Below the pieces are notes generated by a model. That model was not told where the DNA came from. It searched no databases and saw nothing but the letters and a program-made list of their open reading frames with translations. Shown piece after piece: positions 7,818 to 19,121 of a stretch of DNA of 64,000 nt; the first letter of the stretch is position 1; every line of letters begins with the position of its first letter. A program made the position numbers and the translations under genes. Location of the stretch: assembly GCA_944362555.1 (NCBI GenBank), contig CALVTL010000001.1:62001-126000 (forward strand), read 5' to 3'. The stretch comes from an uncultured Clostridia bacterium (GTDB lineage: Bacteria; Bacillota; Clostridia; Christensenellales; Borkfalkiaceae).

Positions 7818-8909
7818 ATGAAAATTGTTCCGCTGCCGCAGGCCGAGGAGGCGCGCCGCAGGAAGGCGGCTTCTTTGCAGAGGCTCGCCAAGGCGTATAA
7901 CGCCTGCCTTCTCGCCGCCGCCATCCTCGCCGTCGCCTGCCTTGTCGGCGTGCTCATCGTCGTCATTTTATTGGAAATGAGCGCTTCCGCCGAGGAGAAC
8001 GCCACGCTCTATTACATTCTGACGGGCTGCTTTGCGACGGGCGCCGTTGTATTCGCGCTGCTCGCGCTCCTGTCCGGGAAGCTGGCGCAGGAGGGAACGC
8101 GCACCCACCTCGACTTCGTCGAGCGCATGAATGGGGAGGCGTGCTTCTTCGTGGGGGAAGGGACGCTGGCGGAATTTACCGCCGACGCGCTGCTCATCCG
8201 CGGGGCGGAGGGGAGCAGAAAGCCCATCAAAGTGCCCTACCGCGACATCCGCTTTCACTCCGTCTGCACGCGCACGCAGCCGCAGGAGCGCGGCAGGTGG
8301 AGCGTCGTCATGGAGATGCCCGCGCACTATGTGATGAAGAAGGGGGACGCCCCGCGCGCCCTCATCGAAACGGACGGCAAGGAGCGGCTGTATGCCGCCA
8401 TCGAGGAACGCGGGCTCGCCCTGCTCGGCGAACAGCCGCCGCGCGGGGAACGGCGCGCCAACGTCAGATTTACCCCCCGCACGAAATTTTTGCTGCCCGA
8501 CGCGCAGCGCCGCAGGAGGTCGCTCATGATGGCGCTCGTCGGCGCGGTGCTCGTCGTGGCGGGCGCGCTCATCGTCGCCCTCTGGGCGGACTTTCTGCTC
8601 GTCGGCTGTATCCTGGGCGTGTTCGGGCTGTTCTTCGCCGTGCGCTCGCTGTTTGCGTTCGCGCGCGCCAAGGGGATGTTCGCCGTCTATGAGGAGGGCA
8701 TCTATTGGAAGGAGAGCGGCAGGGCGGAGGCGGACAGGTTCTTTCTGAAATGGTCGGAGCTCGTGCGCATTTCGCAGGAGACGGTGGAGGGAAAACACTA
8801 CCTCGCCGCCGAGTGCGCCTACGGGAAGTACCACATCCCCGAGGTCGCGGGCGCGTACGACTACCTGCGCGCCGCCCGCCCCGATCTGTGCGGAGAGGGC
8901 GATGCGTAA
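7818..8909 (+). CDS. uncharacterised membrane protein, 363 aa
   Basis: I do not recognise a named family. Two hydrophobic segments lie near residues 33-53 and 67-90, followed by a soluble region of about 130 residues with a beta-rich look ([19 protein letters not shown]). A second hydrophobic pair lies near 235-255 and 258-283, then a second soluble region of similar style ([14 protein letters not shown]). The repeat of [two membrane segments plus soluble domain] suggests an internal duplication resembling YcxB-like or bPH-type domains. It precedes the DUF1653 gene with an 8-bp overlap, so the two are translationally coupled. Confidence 0.75.
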   Translation: MKIVPLPQAEEARRRKAASLQRLAKAYNACLLAAAILAVACLVGVLIVVILLEMSASAEENATLYYILTGCFATGAVVFALLALLSGKLAQEGTRTHLDFVERMNGEACFFVGEGTLAEFTADALLIRGAEGSRKPIKVPYRDIRFHSVCTRTQPQERGRWSVVMEMPAHYVMKKGDAPRALIETDGKERLYAAIEERGLALLGEQPPRGERRANVRFTPRTKFLLPDAQRRRRSLMMALVGAVLVVAGALIVALWADFLLVGCILGVFGLFFAVRSLFAFARAKGMFAVYEEGIYWKESGRAEADRFFLKWSELVRISQETVEGKHYLAAECAYGKYHIPEVAGAYDYLRAARPDLCGEGDA

Positions 8910-9153
8910 CGTCACGGTGCACGGCGTCTACCGCCACTTCAAGGGGAAGGAGTACTATGTGGAGGGCGTCGCCCGCCACAGCGAGACGGGGGAGGAGTAC
9001 GTCGTCTACCGCGCTCTGTACGGCGAACGGGCGCTCTGGGTGCGCCCACTTGCCATGTTCCTCTCCGAGGTGGACAGGGAAAAATACCCGTCCGCCGCGC
9101 AGAAGTACCGTTTTGAGGAAGTGCGGGCGGAGAGTTCCGCCCAAGAAAAATAA
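8902..9153 (+). CDS. DUF1653 family protein
   Basis: An 83-residue protein containing the DUF1653 pattern [31 protein letters not shown] and [14 protein letters not shown]. Function of the family is unknown. Its ATG lies inside the last codons of the upstream membrane-protein gene (GCGATGCGTAA), and mcsA follows after 20 bp, so it is probably carried on the same transcript as the protein-arginine phosphorylation genes. Confidence 0.85.
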   Translation: MRNVTVHGVYRHFKGKEYYVEGVARHSETGEEYVVYRALYGERALWVRPLAMFLSEVDREKYPSAAQKYRFEEVRAESSAQEK

Positions 9154-9173
9154 CCGACGCGGAGGGGGAGAGA

Positions 9174-9647
9174 ATGCTCTGCGAGAACTGCGGGAAGCGT
9201 CCCGCGCAAACCTTTATCCGAAAGACGGAGGGGCATGAGGTCGCGGTGCGGCTGTGCCCCGAGTGCTACCGCGCGCTCTATCCCGAGCGCGACTCCTTCT
9301 CCGCGCGCATGAACGGCGCGGGCAGGGAGGATACCGCCTGTCCCGTCTGCGGCACGACGTTGGAGCAATTCCGCGCCACGGGGCTGTTGGGCTGCGCGAA
9401 GTGCTACGACGCCTTCCGCGAGGAGCTCACCTCCACCGTGCGCGGCATCCAGGGCAAGCTCCGCCACACGGGCAAGCGCCCCGAGGTGCACACCGAGGAG
9501 GAGTACGACCGCACGCGCGCCTACGTCACGCGGCGCGCCTCGTTGCGCGAGCAGCTCGAAGGGGCGATGCGCGACAAGGACTATGCCGCCGCCCGCCGCC
9601 TCGAACAGGAACTTCGTTCGCTGAAGGAACAGGGGGAGGAGGCATGA
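9174..9647 (+). CDS. mcsA: McsA, activator of protein-arginine kinase
   Basis: The 157-residue zinc-binding adaptor activates McsB. It shows the expected CxxC pairs (C3/C6, a CPEC, CPVC and CAKC) and a C-terminal UVR-type helix pair (REQLEGAMRDKDYAAARRLE). The ribosome site GGAGGGGGAGAG precedes ATG. The stop overlaps the mcsB start (ATGA), as in the canonical ctsR-mcsA-mcsB-clpC operon. ctsR itself is missing upstream, and I saw no CtsR-type heptad repeat before the gene. Confidence 0.93.
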   Translation: MLCENCGKRPAQTFIRKTEGHEVAVRLCPECYRALYPERDSFSARMNGAGREDTACPVCGTTLEQFRATGLLGCAKCYDAFREELTSTVRGIQGKLRHTGKRPEVHTEEEYDRTRAYVTRRASLREQLEGAMRDKDYAAARRLEQELRSLKEQGEEA

Positions 9648-10699
9648 GCGCGGTACGGGAGAGCTTTGAGAGCGTCGCCGTCTCCACGCGGATGCGGCTG
9701 GCGCGCAATTTTGCCGATTACCCCTTCCCCGGCAGGCTCTTGAAGGACGCCCATGCCGAGGAGCAGGCGATGGAGATCGTCCGCCTCGTGGCGGCGGCGC
9801 TCTCCGACGTCGATCAGTTCGCGCTCTACGAGCTCAAAAATCTGCCCGCCGAGCGCATGGCGCTCCTTCAGGAGCGCAACCTCATCTCGCGCGACCTCAT
9901 CCGCAACCGCCGCATCTCCGCGGCGCTCATCTCCTCGGACGAGATCATCTCCGTCATGGTGAACGAGGAGGACCATGTCCGCGAGCAGTACTTCATGCAC
10001 GGCTTCGACCTCGCGCGCGCATGGGAGCGCATCACGGGGCTGGACGACGCCATTTCCGACACCGTTCCCTTCGCCTTCGACGAGCAGTTCGGCTACCTCA
10101 CCGCCTGTCCCACCAACCTCGGCACGGGGCTGCGCGCCTCCGTCATGCTCTTTCTGCCCGCGCTCTCGCGCAGGGGACGGATGGCGAAGGAGGTCATTCC
10201 CGAGCTCATGCGCCTGGGCCTGACGGCGCGCGGCGCCTACGGCGAGGGCAGCGGCGCGGAGGGCGATTTTTTTCAGGTGAGCAACGAGGTGACGCTGGGC
10301 GTCTCAGAGGAGGAGATCCTCTCCATCGTGGGGGAGGCGGTGAACGCCGTCGTGGAGACGGAGCTTCTGGAGCGCGCCCGCATGAAGGCGGAGGGCGGGC
10401 TCGCCTTAAAGGACAAGCTGTGCCGCGCCTACGGCGTGCTCACCAACTGCCGCCTTCTGGAAGAGCATGAATTTCTGCGCCGCCTCTCCGACGTCAAGAC
10501 GGGGCTGGCGCTCGGGTATTTCACCTATGAGGGCGAGGACGACGAGTGGATGCGCGAGCTGGACGAGCTCGCCGCCGCGCTCCGTCCCGCGAGCATCAAC
10601 CGTTTGAACGGCGCCCCGCTCGACAAGGAGGGGCAGGACGCATGGCGCGCCGAATATGCGGGCAAAGCCATCCGCGCCATGCAGATCAGTTTGGAATAA
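9644..10699 (+). CDS. mcsB: McsB, protein-arginine kinase
   Basis: A 351-residue ATP:guanido phosphotransferase-type kinase that phosphorylates arginines to mark proteins for ClpCP. Visible features are the N-terminal SVAVSTRMRLARNFADYPFP, the NEEDHVREQ active-site segment, the ALLFLPALSR-like region (MLFLPALSRRG) and the GxxGEGSGAEGDFFQVSNEVTLG nucleotide loop, quoted here only in part as GEGSGAEGDFFQVSN. The ATG overlaps the mcsA stop by four bases, so the long upstream extension of the frame inside mcsA is not used. Confidence 0.95.
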   Translation: MSAVRESFESVAVSTRMRLARNFADYPFPGRLLKDAHAEEQAMEIVRLVAAALSDVDQFALYELKNLPAERMALLQERNLISRDLIRNRRISAALISSDEIISVMVNEEDHVREQYFMHGFDLARAWERITGLDDAISDTVPFAFDEQFGYLTACPTNLGTGLRASVMLFLPALSRRGRMAKEVIPELMRLGLTARGAYGEGSGAEGDFFQVSNEVTLGVSEEEILSIVGEAVNAVVETELLERARMKAEGGLALKDKLCRAYGVLTNCRLLEEHEFLRRLSDVKTGLALGYFTYEGEDDEWMRELDELAAALRPASINRLNGAPLDKEGQDAWRAEYAGKAIRAMQISLE

Positions 10700-10703
10700 C
10701 GCT

Positions 10704-13154
<2,451 letters not shown>

Positions 13155-13178
13155 GGTAAAATTTTTCGGAATAAAGAA

Positions 13179-13215
13179 GGGGCGGCGGTCACATCGGTGA
13201 CCGCCGCCCCGCATC
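13179..13215. terminator. convergent terminator between clpC and the acidic-linker gene
   Basis: A perfect 14-bp stem (GGGGCGGCGGTCAC at 13179-13192 with 13197-13210, loop ATCG). The flanks are only moderately T-rich on either strand (ATCTTTCG right, TTCTTTATTCCG left on the minus strand), so it may serve both genes. Confidence 0.65.
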
Positions 13216-13233
13216 TTTCGCGCCGGATGCAGA

Positions 13234-14208
13234 TCATTTCTTCTTTTTCTTCACGAGCACTTCGTAGGGCTTGATGAGACCCTTTTTGATGAGGGCTTCG
13301 TCCGACTGATATTTATAGTGATAGTCCATGGGGATGGTGCCCGTGATCGTGATGCCGTACTTTTGCGCAAGGTCGGCGAGCAGTTCGCGCGCATATTTCA
13401 CCATGCGCTTGCTCGTGATGCGCACCTTCATGGGCGTCTCCGCATACGTCTTGCGGTCGGAGACGTCCTCATAGCGGTACTTGGTGTCCTCGTACTGCTG
13501 CGGGTCGAGCGCGAGGTATAAGGTGAGCGTCTTGCCGCCCACGTTGAGCTTTGCGATGCGCTCGGCGTGGAAACGGAAGTTCTCGCAGTGGCGGCTCAGA
13601 CGCGCCTTCACGCCCGTGAGCTCGGCGAACGCGTTCTTGATGTCGGTGTAAAAGTCCTGCATCTTCTCGTCCTGGATGAGGCGGGACTTGAAGGAACGGC
13701 GGTACCGCGTGACAAATTCGTATCCCGCAGGTACTTCCGCCATCGCGGGCGGGGCGGCGGGAACGTCCTCTTCGGGCGCATCTGCGGCGGGCTCGTCTTC
13801 GTTCGCTTCTTCGGTTTCTTCCTCGGCGGCGGATGCTTCTTCGGAGCCTTCCTCCTCGTCCTCGGCGGGCGCCTCGGCGGCTGCGATCTCCTCGTCCCCG
13901 GCTGCCTCGTCTTCTTCCACGGCTGCCTCGGGCTCTACCGCGTCTTCCTCGGCTTCTTCGGACGTCAAAAGTTCGGGGTTTTCCTCGGTCACTTCCTGTT
14001 CTTCGCCGAATGCCTCCTCCTCGCGCGCCTGCTCCTCCAGCCAGCGCGCCTCGGCGCGGGCGCAGGGATGCTGCTCGAACTTCTCGCAGCGGGCGCAGAA
14101 CGTGAAGGATCCGCAAAGGTCGTACCCTGCGGCTTCGCTTGCCAGCCACTTGTCCACATCAAGCTCGTGTTGGCGTGCGGCGAGAGCTTTTTCATCAAAC
14201 GCTTCCAT
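13234..14208 (-). CDS. uncharacterised protein with acidic linker and lysine-rich tail
   Basis: Family not recognised. The 324-residue protein has three parts: residues 1-60 with three cysteines (LCGSFTFCARC) and a histidine that could bind metal, a strongly acidic Glu/Ala linker of about 100 residues, and a folded-looking C-terminal domain from about 165 (RRSFKSRLIQDEKMQDFY onward) rich in Arg/Lys, ending VKKKKK. The C-terminal domain contains KLNVGGKTLTLYLALDP. It is monocistronic with its own promoter at 14242-14270. Confidence 0.8.
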   Translation of the reverse strand: MEAFDEKALAARQHELDVDKWLASEAAGYDLCGSFTFCARCEKFEQHPCARAEARWLEEQAREEEAFGEEQEVTEENPELLTSEEAEEDAVEPEAAVEEDEAAGDEEIAAAEAPAEDEEEGSEEASAAEEETEEANEDEPAADAPEEDVPAAPPAMAEVPAGYEFVTRYRRSFKSRLIQDEKMQDFYTDIKNAFAELTGVKARLSRHCENFRFHAERIAKLNVGGKTLTLYLALDPQQYEDTKYRYEDVSDRKTYAETPMKVRITSKRMVKYARELLADLAQKYGITITGTIPMDYHYKYQSDEALIKKGLIKPYEVLVKKKKK

Positions 14209-14241
14209 GGTGTTTCACCCCTTTTCATTTTGTTTGACTAT

Positions 14242-14270
14242 ATTATAGTATAACATTTTACAAATTGCAA
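14242..14270 (-). promoter_or_regulatory. promoter of the acidic-linker protein
   Basis: Minus-strand TTGCAA (14265-14270), 17-bp spacer, TATAAT (14242-14247). Confidence 0.75.
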
Positions 14271-14385
14271 GCGTTGAAAGGGTGTTTTTCAAAATTCAAA
14301 GGTAAAAAATGCCCGCCCGTCCGATTTTTTCGGAGGTCGGGCGAAACAGCACATTCAAATCCCCGTGCGGGTGTGTTTTTTTGAT

Positions 14386-15591
14386 TCAGCGCAGAAAGGC
14401 ACCCATCAGCTCGCACGCGCGCGGCAAAAAGAGCCCGCGCTTTGCCGCCTCGTCCTCGTCAAAGCACGTTGCGCCGTTTCCCTTCTCCTCGTCGCTGCGG
14501 TATAAAAGAAAGGGAACGGGGTCGGAGGTGTGCGTCATCTTCTCGATAGGCGTGGGGTGGTCGGGCAGGATGAGCATGGCAAACACCTCGCCCGCCTCGC
14601 GCAACCCGTCAAAGACGCACCTCGCGACCATATCCACCTGTTCGATGGAGTAGACCTTCTTTTCCACGTCGCCGTGGTGTCCGCATTCGTCGGGCGCCTC
14701 CATGTGAACGTACACAAAGTCTTTCCCGGCCAGCAGCGCCTTTATGGCGGCGTCCGCCTTTCCCGCAAAGTTGGTGTCCCAATTTCCCGTCGCGCCCGCG
14801 ACTTCGATGACGTCCAGCCCCGCCAGAATGCCGATGCCCTTGATGAGGTCGACGGCGGAAATGACGGCGCCCTTCTTGCCGTACAGCTCAAAAAACGGGC
14901 GCAGGTCAGGCTTTGTGCCCTCGCCCCAGAACCAGACGGAGTTTGCGGGGCGCTTTCCTTCCGCCCTGCGGCGGCGGTTGACGGGGTGGTCTTTCAAGAT
15001 GCGTGCGGAGCGTTCCATCATGTTTTTGAGCACTTCGCCCATCGTCCCCTTGGGCAAAAATTCCCGCACGGGCTTTCCCGTGATGTCGTGCGGGGGCGTG
15101 AGGATGCTGCCCGTCCGCTTTTCGTGCAGAACGAGGCAGTGCCGGTAGGAGATGCCCGCATATAATCGGAAGGGCGGCTTATCAAATTCTGCTTGGAGCG
15201 CGCCGATGAGCTCGCTCGCTTCCGCCGTGGAGATCTCCCCCGCGGAGTAGTCGATCATCGTCCTGTCCGCATACGCCTCCTCCTCGGAGAGGGTGACGAG
15301 GTTGCAGCGGAACGTGACGTCGTCGCCCGTTAAAGGGATGCCGATGGACGCCGCCTCAAGGGGGGAGCGCCCCGTGTAGTATAGCTGGGGATCGTACCCC
15401 ATCACGGAGAGATTTGCCACGTCACTGCCCGGAGAAAAGCCCGCGGGTACGGTTTTTACCAGCCCCACCGTGCTCTTTTTGGCGAGTTCGTCGAAAAACG
15501 GCGTGCGGGCGAGCTGCATACAGGTGCGCATTCCGTGCGCGGGGAGGGGGTAGCCCGCCATCCCGTCTCCCAATATGACGACATATTTCAT
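14386..15591 (-). CDS. apgM: cofactor-independent phosphoglycerate mutase, archaeal type
   Basis: A 401-residue member of the alkaline phosphatase superfamily that interconverts 3- and 2-phosphoglycerate. It begins MKYVVILGDGMAGYPL (metal-binding Asp), includes SDVANLSVMGYDP with the catalytic serine region, VHMEAPDECGHHGD and ILPDHPTP for the second metal site. Length fits the aPGAM group, not the 510-residue GpmI. The ATG at 15591 follows AAGGGAGC. It lies 17 bp behind ung in the minus-strand run mtnN-luxS-ung-apgM. Confidence 0.9.
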   Translation of the reverse strand: MKYVVILGDGMAGYPLPAHGMRTCMQLARTPFFDELAKKSTVGLVKTVPAGFSPGSDVANLSVMGYDPQLYYTGRSPLEAASIGIPLTGDDVTFRCNLVTLSEEEAYADRTMIDYSAGEISTAEASELIGALQAEFDKPPFRLYAGISYRHCLVLHEKRTGSILTPPHDITGKPVREFLPKGTMGEVLKNMMERSARILKDHPVNRRRRAEGKRPANSVWFWGEGTKPDLRPFFELYGKKGAVISAVDLIKGIGILAGLDVIEVAGATGNWDTNFAGKADAAIKALLAGKDFVYVHMEAPDECGHHGDVEKKVYSIEQVDMVARCVFDGLREAGEVFAMLILPDHPTPIEKMTHTSDPVPFLLYRSDEEKGNGATCFDEDEAAKRGLFLPRACELMGAFLR

Positions 15592-15608
15592 AACACTTGC
15601 TCCCTTGT

Positions 15609-16277
15609 TCATTTGCTCAAGTCCCAATCGATGGGGGAAATGCCGTGCGCCGTCAGATAGGCGTTGGTCTTGGAAAAGTGACGGCAGCCGAAAAATCCGT
15701 TGTAGGCGGAGAGGGGGGAGGGGTGCGCGCATTCGAGGACGAGGTGTTTCTTCCCGTCGATGAGCGCCTTTTTCCTGCGCGCGTTCCCGCCCCACAGCAA
15801 AAAGACGAGATGCTCCTTTTGCTCGCTCAAAATGGAGATGACGGCGTCGGTGAACCAGCTCCATCCGCAGTTCGCGTGCGAGTTTGCCTGATGCTCGCGC
15901 ACCGTGAGCGCCGTGTTCATGAGCAGCACGCCCTCCCGCGCCCACTTCGTAAGATCGCCCGAGCGGACAACGGGGCAGCCGAGGTCGTCGTGGAGCTCCT
16001 TCATCATATTTTCGAGCGAGGGCGGTTTTCTCACCCCCTCCCTGACGGAAAAGCACAGCCCGTGCGCCTGCCCCGGTTCGTGATAGGGGTCCTGCCCCAG
16101 GAGCACCGCCTTCACCTGCGCGAACGGGGTGTAGCGGAAGCAGTTGAAGATGTCGTACATATCGGGGTAGACGACGTGGCGGCGGTATTCTTCCAGCAAA
16201 AAGGCGCGGATCTTTTTATAGCGCTCGTCCGAAAAGAGGGGCGCGAGCGGTTCTTTCCAATCTCCCAGGTCGATCAT
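15609..16277 (-). CDS. ung: uracil-DNA glycosylase, family 1
   Basis: The 222-residue enzyme removes uracil from DNA. It shows the water-activating motif GQDPYHEPGQAHGLCFSV, LLMNTALTVREHQANSH, LLWGGNARRKK and the leucine loop HPSPLSAYNGFFG. The ATG overlaps the luxS stop (ATGA at 16274-16277), so the two are translationally coupled; this is an unusual partnership for luxS. An in-frame upstream start inside luxS is less likely. Confidence 0.95.
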   Translation of the reverse strand: MIDLGDWKEPLAPLFSDERYKKIRAFLLEEYRRHVVYPDMYDIFNCFRYTPFAQVKAVLLGQDPYHEPGQAHGLCFSVREGVRKPPSLENMMKELHDDLGCPVVRSGDLTKWAREGVLLMNTALTVREHQANSHANCGWSWFTDAVISILSEQKEHLVFLLWGGNARRKKALIDGKKHLVLECAHPSPLSAYNGFFGCRHFSKTNAYLTAHGISPIDWDLSK

Positions 16278-16702
16278 AACTGCTCCAATACCGCAAGGTA
16301 GGCGCAAAGTTCCCTCTTTGCGTCCGCAAGGTCGTGTTCAAGGTAATTGCCGCACTCCTTTTTTGCGCTCCCGGGGACGGCGGAAAGCGCGAGCGCTGCG
16401 GGGATGGCTTCCTTTAAGAGCGCGAGCACTTCGTCGTAGCCGAGGCGCAGGGTGAGCAGATAAAACCCCGTGCGGCAGCCCATGGGGCCGAAGTAGACGA
16501 TGTTATCCTTTTCCCGCCCGTTGCGCAGGACGGTCGCCAGAAGATGCTCGATGGTGTGCAGCGCCTTTGGCGTGATGTAGTCGCCCGCGTTCGGCGTTTT
16601 GAAGCGCAGATCGAAGGTGGTGATGCCGTTCGCGTCCGTCTGCGCATACAGCCCCTTTTGCAGGGCGTCGTGGTCCTTCTGAAAGGAGGGAATGGTCTGC
16701 AT
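16274..16702 (-). CDS. luxS: S-ribosylhomocysteine lyase
   Basis: A 142-residue LuxS that splits S-ribosylhomocysteine into homocysteine and the autoinducer-2 precursor. The metal ligands H49 and H53 (HTIEH) and C117 (ECGNY) and the catalytic C76 (GCRTG) are all present. A ribosome site AAGGAG lies upstream on the minus strand. Together with mtnN, 133 bp upstream, it forms the complete two-step SAH detoxification route. Confidence 0.95.
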   Translation of the reverse strand: MQTIPSFQKDHDALQKGLYAQTDANGITTFDLRFKTPNAGDYITPKALHTIEHLLATVLRNGREKDNIVYFGPMGCRTGFYLLTLRLGYDEVLALLKEAIPAALALSAVPGSAKKECGNYLEHDLADAKRELCAYLAVLEQL

Positions 16703-16835
16703 TTTGCAAGGATTCTCCTTTATTTAGAAAAATATCAAAATAATAATTTGGCGGAATAGGGCATAAAATCGCCAGAAAAGGGCGCAAAAAGCGCCAAAAA
16801 TGCCACAGAACGTTCTTATTTCGATCTTTATCGAA

Positions 16836-17492
16836 TTAACCGATCGAGCGGACGATCTCGCCCATAAAGGCTTTCAGATTGAGTGCGGCGCGCGCGAGAT
16901 TTTTCTCGAACTGTTCGGTGGTGCTGCCGCTCCCGTAGACGTCGGAGATGGACTTCACGCTCGTAAGCGGCACGCCTGCATACTTGCACACCTGCGCAAT
17001 GGCGGCGCCCTCCATATCGCGGATGTGCGCGCCGAGGCGGAGGAGGAGGTCGTGGTCGGAGGGGGAGTCGTTGAACCTATCGCCCGTCCCCAGCGCCCGC
17101 CTCGGGAAGTCGAGCCCGTCGGGCACAAAAAGGGGCAGAAAGTTCTCCTTCTCGCCGTCCAGCGTGCCGATCTCGCCTCCATCGAGCTGCGTGATGTCAA
17201 AGTCGTACTGCACGGCTTTTTCGATGAGGTATACTTCGGTGAGCTCCGTTTGCTCGTTCAGCCCGCCCGCGACGCCAAAATTCAGGACGTGGTCTGCGCC
17301 CAGCGCGAGCACGGCGCACGTTCCCGCCGCCGCGTTCACCTTTCCCACGCCGCATACGCATAAGAGGACGTCCTTCCCGAACGCCTTCCCTTGGTAGACG
17401 GGTTTGGAAAAGAGGGTGGTGATGTTCTCCACTTCCATTTGCGCAAGGAGGGCGCTCGCCTCCGAATCAAGTGCAACAACGGCTCCGATCAT
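16836..17492 (-). CDS. mtnN: 5'-methylthioadenosine/S-adenosylhomocysteine nucleosidase
   Basis: The 218-residue enzyme cleaves adenine from SAH and MTA. It begins MIGAVVALDSEASALLA, has NFGVAGGL and the substrate-binding RDMEGAAIAQVC with its glutamates, and ends with the conserved SISDVYG region (the catalytic Asp). The start at 17492 follows GGGAGAA and gives the standard N-terminus; a much longer in-frame extension upstream overlaps the promoter and is rejected. Its product SRH is the substrate of the LuxS encoded downstream. Confidence 0.93.
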   Translation of the reverse strand: MIGAVVALDSEASALLAQMEVENITTLFSKPVYQGKAFGKDVLLCVCGVGKVNAAAGTCAVLALGADHVLNFGVAGGLNEQTELTEVYLIEKAVQYDFDITQLDGGEIGTLDGEKENFLPLFVPDGLDFPRRALGTGDRFNDSPSDHDLLLRLGAHIRDMEGAAIAQVCKYAGVPLTSVKSISDVYGSGSTTEQFEKNLARAALNLKAFMGEIVRSIG

Positions 17493-17550
17493 AATTTTCT
17501 CCCGCAGCGCCCGACAGGCGTGTGATATAATTTTAAGGTAGTATAGGGCT

Positions 17551-17579
17551 ATTATAACAAGTTTTTGCCCGTTTTGCAA
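17551..17579 (-). promoter_or_regulatory. promoter of the mtnN-luxS-ung-apgM run
   Basis: Minus-strand TTGCAA (17574-17579), 17-bp spacer, TATAAT (17551-17556). No SAM or SAH riboswitch was recognised in the short leader. Confidence 0.75.
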
Positions 17580-17633
17580 ACGATTGTATGAATTTTCCCG
17601 CCGTCGGGAATAAAAAGCGCAAAGGAGGCAGGT

Positions 17634-18881
17634 ATGGACCCGTTTGAATTGAAGCCGCAAAAGGCGGACAAGATTTTTACCGATTGGAAGAAAGTGCTCG
17701 TAAAGCCGTACGACAAGCGCACGGTGGACCCCTATACGAGGCTGCGCGTCATTCTGATGTCGGGCACCGAATTTGAGTCGGTGCGCTGCTCGCACGCCGT
17801 CACGCGGCAGTGCCCGAATAACGACGTCAGGCGCCGCCTCGCCTATCTTCGGCGCGGCGAGCAGCTGCAGCAAAAGCGCATTGCGTCCTTAAAACCCGCA
17901 GACGAGAGCATTCTGGAGCACACCATCGGCTACGAGCAGCTCGCCGTCGACCTCACTGCCAATCTTGCCGTGGCGGAGAAGAACAGCTACGTCAAAAAAC
18001 AGCTCAATTTCGCTCTTTTGGAGGATTTCGACCATCTCTACCGCTATGCCGACCTCATGGAGCTGGAAAAGGGCGGCGACCCCGCGCAGCTCGTGGGGGA
18101 GTATACGGAGATCATGCCCGGGCGTCCCACAGTCGCGGAGTACCGTCACCCGTTCGACGACGTCAACTTTTATATCAACGGCTATCTCAACGACTTAAAG
18201 ACCAAGCTCAACATCAACATCATCACGGCGGCGGAGCAGCAGACGATGAACTTCTATATGAACGTGGGAAATCTGTATGCGTCCCCGCTCGGCAGACAGC
18301 TCTATCAGGAGATCGCCATGATCGAGGAGCAGCACGTCACGGGGTACGGGTGCCTCAAAGACCCGTGCATGACCGATTGGGAGCGCCTTCTCATGAACGA
18401 ATATACGGAGTGTTATCTCTACTATTCGTGCTACGAGGACGAGACGGACGCGCGCATCAAAAAGATCTGGGAGATGCACTTTGAGGAGGAGGTCGCGCAC
18501 CTGCACGAGGCGGCGGAGCTTCTGCGCATCTACGGCGGAAAGGTGTGGCAGCAGGTGCTGCCCGAAGGGGGTGCTTTCCCCGAGCTTCTGTGCTTCCGCC
18601 CGCAGAAGGAGTATATCCGCGACGTGTTGAAGAGCGTGCGCCTCACGGGCGTCGAGGAGGGGTTTGAGGAACTTGAAAAGCTGCCCGATTCCTTCCGATA
18701 CTTCTCCTACAACGCGCGCATCCACGGCAGCCCGTCGGCGGCGGGCACGCACACCGTCATCGAGAAGGCGATCGCCAGCCTCGGGCAGGACTACCGCATC
18801 CAGAACAAGGAGCACCCCGTCCGCGCCCTTGCGGACAGAAAGAGCGACAATCTGAACGTGGGCAGGGTGAAGGGGGCGTAA
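17634..18881 (+). CDS. uncharacterised ferritin-like protein, 415 aa
   Basis: No named family recognised. The second half carries a full diiron ligand set in ferritin-like spacing: E201 (AAEQQTMNF), E231xxH234 (EEQH), E256/E259 (NEYTECY) and E286xxH289 (EEVAHLH). An earlier helical pair (E101, D131xxH134 in LLEDFDHLYRY) hints at a second, degenerate bundle. It is much longer than rubrerythrins and has no rubredoxin domain. A strong ribosome site AAAGGAGG precedes the start. It is divergent from mtnN and followed by a strong terminator. An oxidative-stress or metal-handling role is plausible but inferred. Confidence 0.85.
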   Translation: MDPFELKPQKADKIFTDWKKVLVKPYDKRTVDPYTRLRVILMSGTEFESVRCSHAVTRQCPNNDVRRRLAYLRRGEQLQQKRIASLKPADESILEHTIGYEQLAVDLTANLAVAEKNSYVKKQLNFALLEDFDHLYRYADLMELEKGGDPAQLVGEYTEIMPGRPTVAEYRHPFDDVNFYINGYLNDLKTKLNINIITAAEQQTMNFYMNVGNLYASPLGRQLYQEIAMIEEQHVTGYGCLKDPCMTDWERLLMNEYTECYLYYSCYEDETDARIKKIWEMHFEEEVAHLHEAAELLRIYGGKVWQQVLPEGGAFPELLCFRPQKEYIRDVLKSVRLTGVEEGFEELEKLPDSFRYFSYNARIHGSPSAAGTHTVIEKAIASLGQDYRIQNKEHPVRALADRKSDNLNVGRVKGA

Positions 18882-18917
18882 CGCCCTCCGCCCCGCGGTT
18901 CAAATCCTGCGCCCGAC

Positions 18918-18995
18918 GGGGGACGTGTTGCATGAAGTTGCATCGGAATGCGATCACGTCGGGGGACGTGTTGCATGATCGTGCATCGAGGCGTT
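18918..18995. repeat. two-copy direct repeat, about 43 bp period
   Basis: GGGGGACGTGTTGCATGA occurs at 18918-18935 and again at 18961-18978, each followed within a few bases by a GTGCATCG/TTGCATCG segment. It lies between the ferritin-like gene and its downstream terminator. Purpose unknown. Confidence 0.6.
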
Positions 18996-19022
18996 CCCGA
19001 TGCAAGATTTGATCGGAACAAA

Positions 19023-19066
19023 ACCGCCCTGCGTGCGCAGTTGCGCACGCAGGGCGGTCGTTCTTT
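19023..19066 (+). terminator. terminator at the convergent junction with mnmG
   Basis: A perfect 17-bp stem (ACCGCCCTGCGTGCGCA at 19023-19039 with 19042-19058) followed by CGTTCTTTTCC. Confidence 0.75.
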
Positions 19067-19121
19067 TCCGGGTTCTGTGCCGCCGTAGGGGCGGCGCTGG
19101 GCTCATGCGCGGGAGAAGGCG

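Noticed and set aside
7755..9173. CtsR-binding heptads upstream of mcsA
   Set aside because: No GGTCAAA-type tandem heptads were seen in the intergenic or upstream coding sequence.
18895..18915. GGTTCAAATCC resembling a tRNA T-arm after the ferritin-like gene
   Set aside because: The flanking bases do not pair as a proper T-stem and no acceptor, D or anticodon arms are present upstream.
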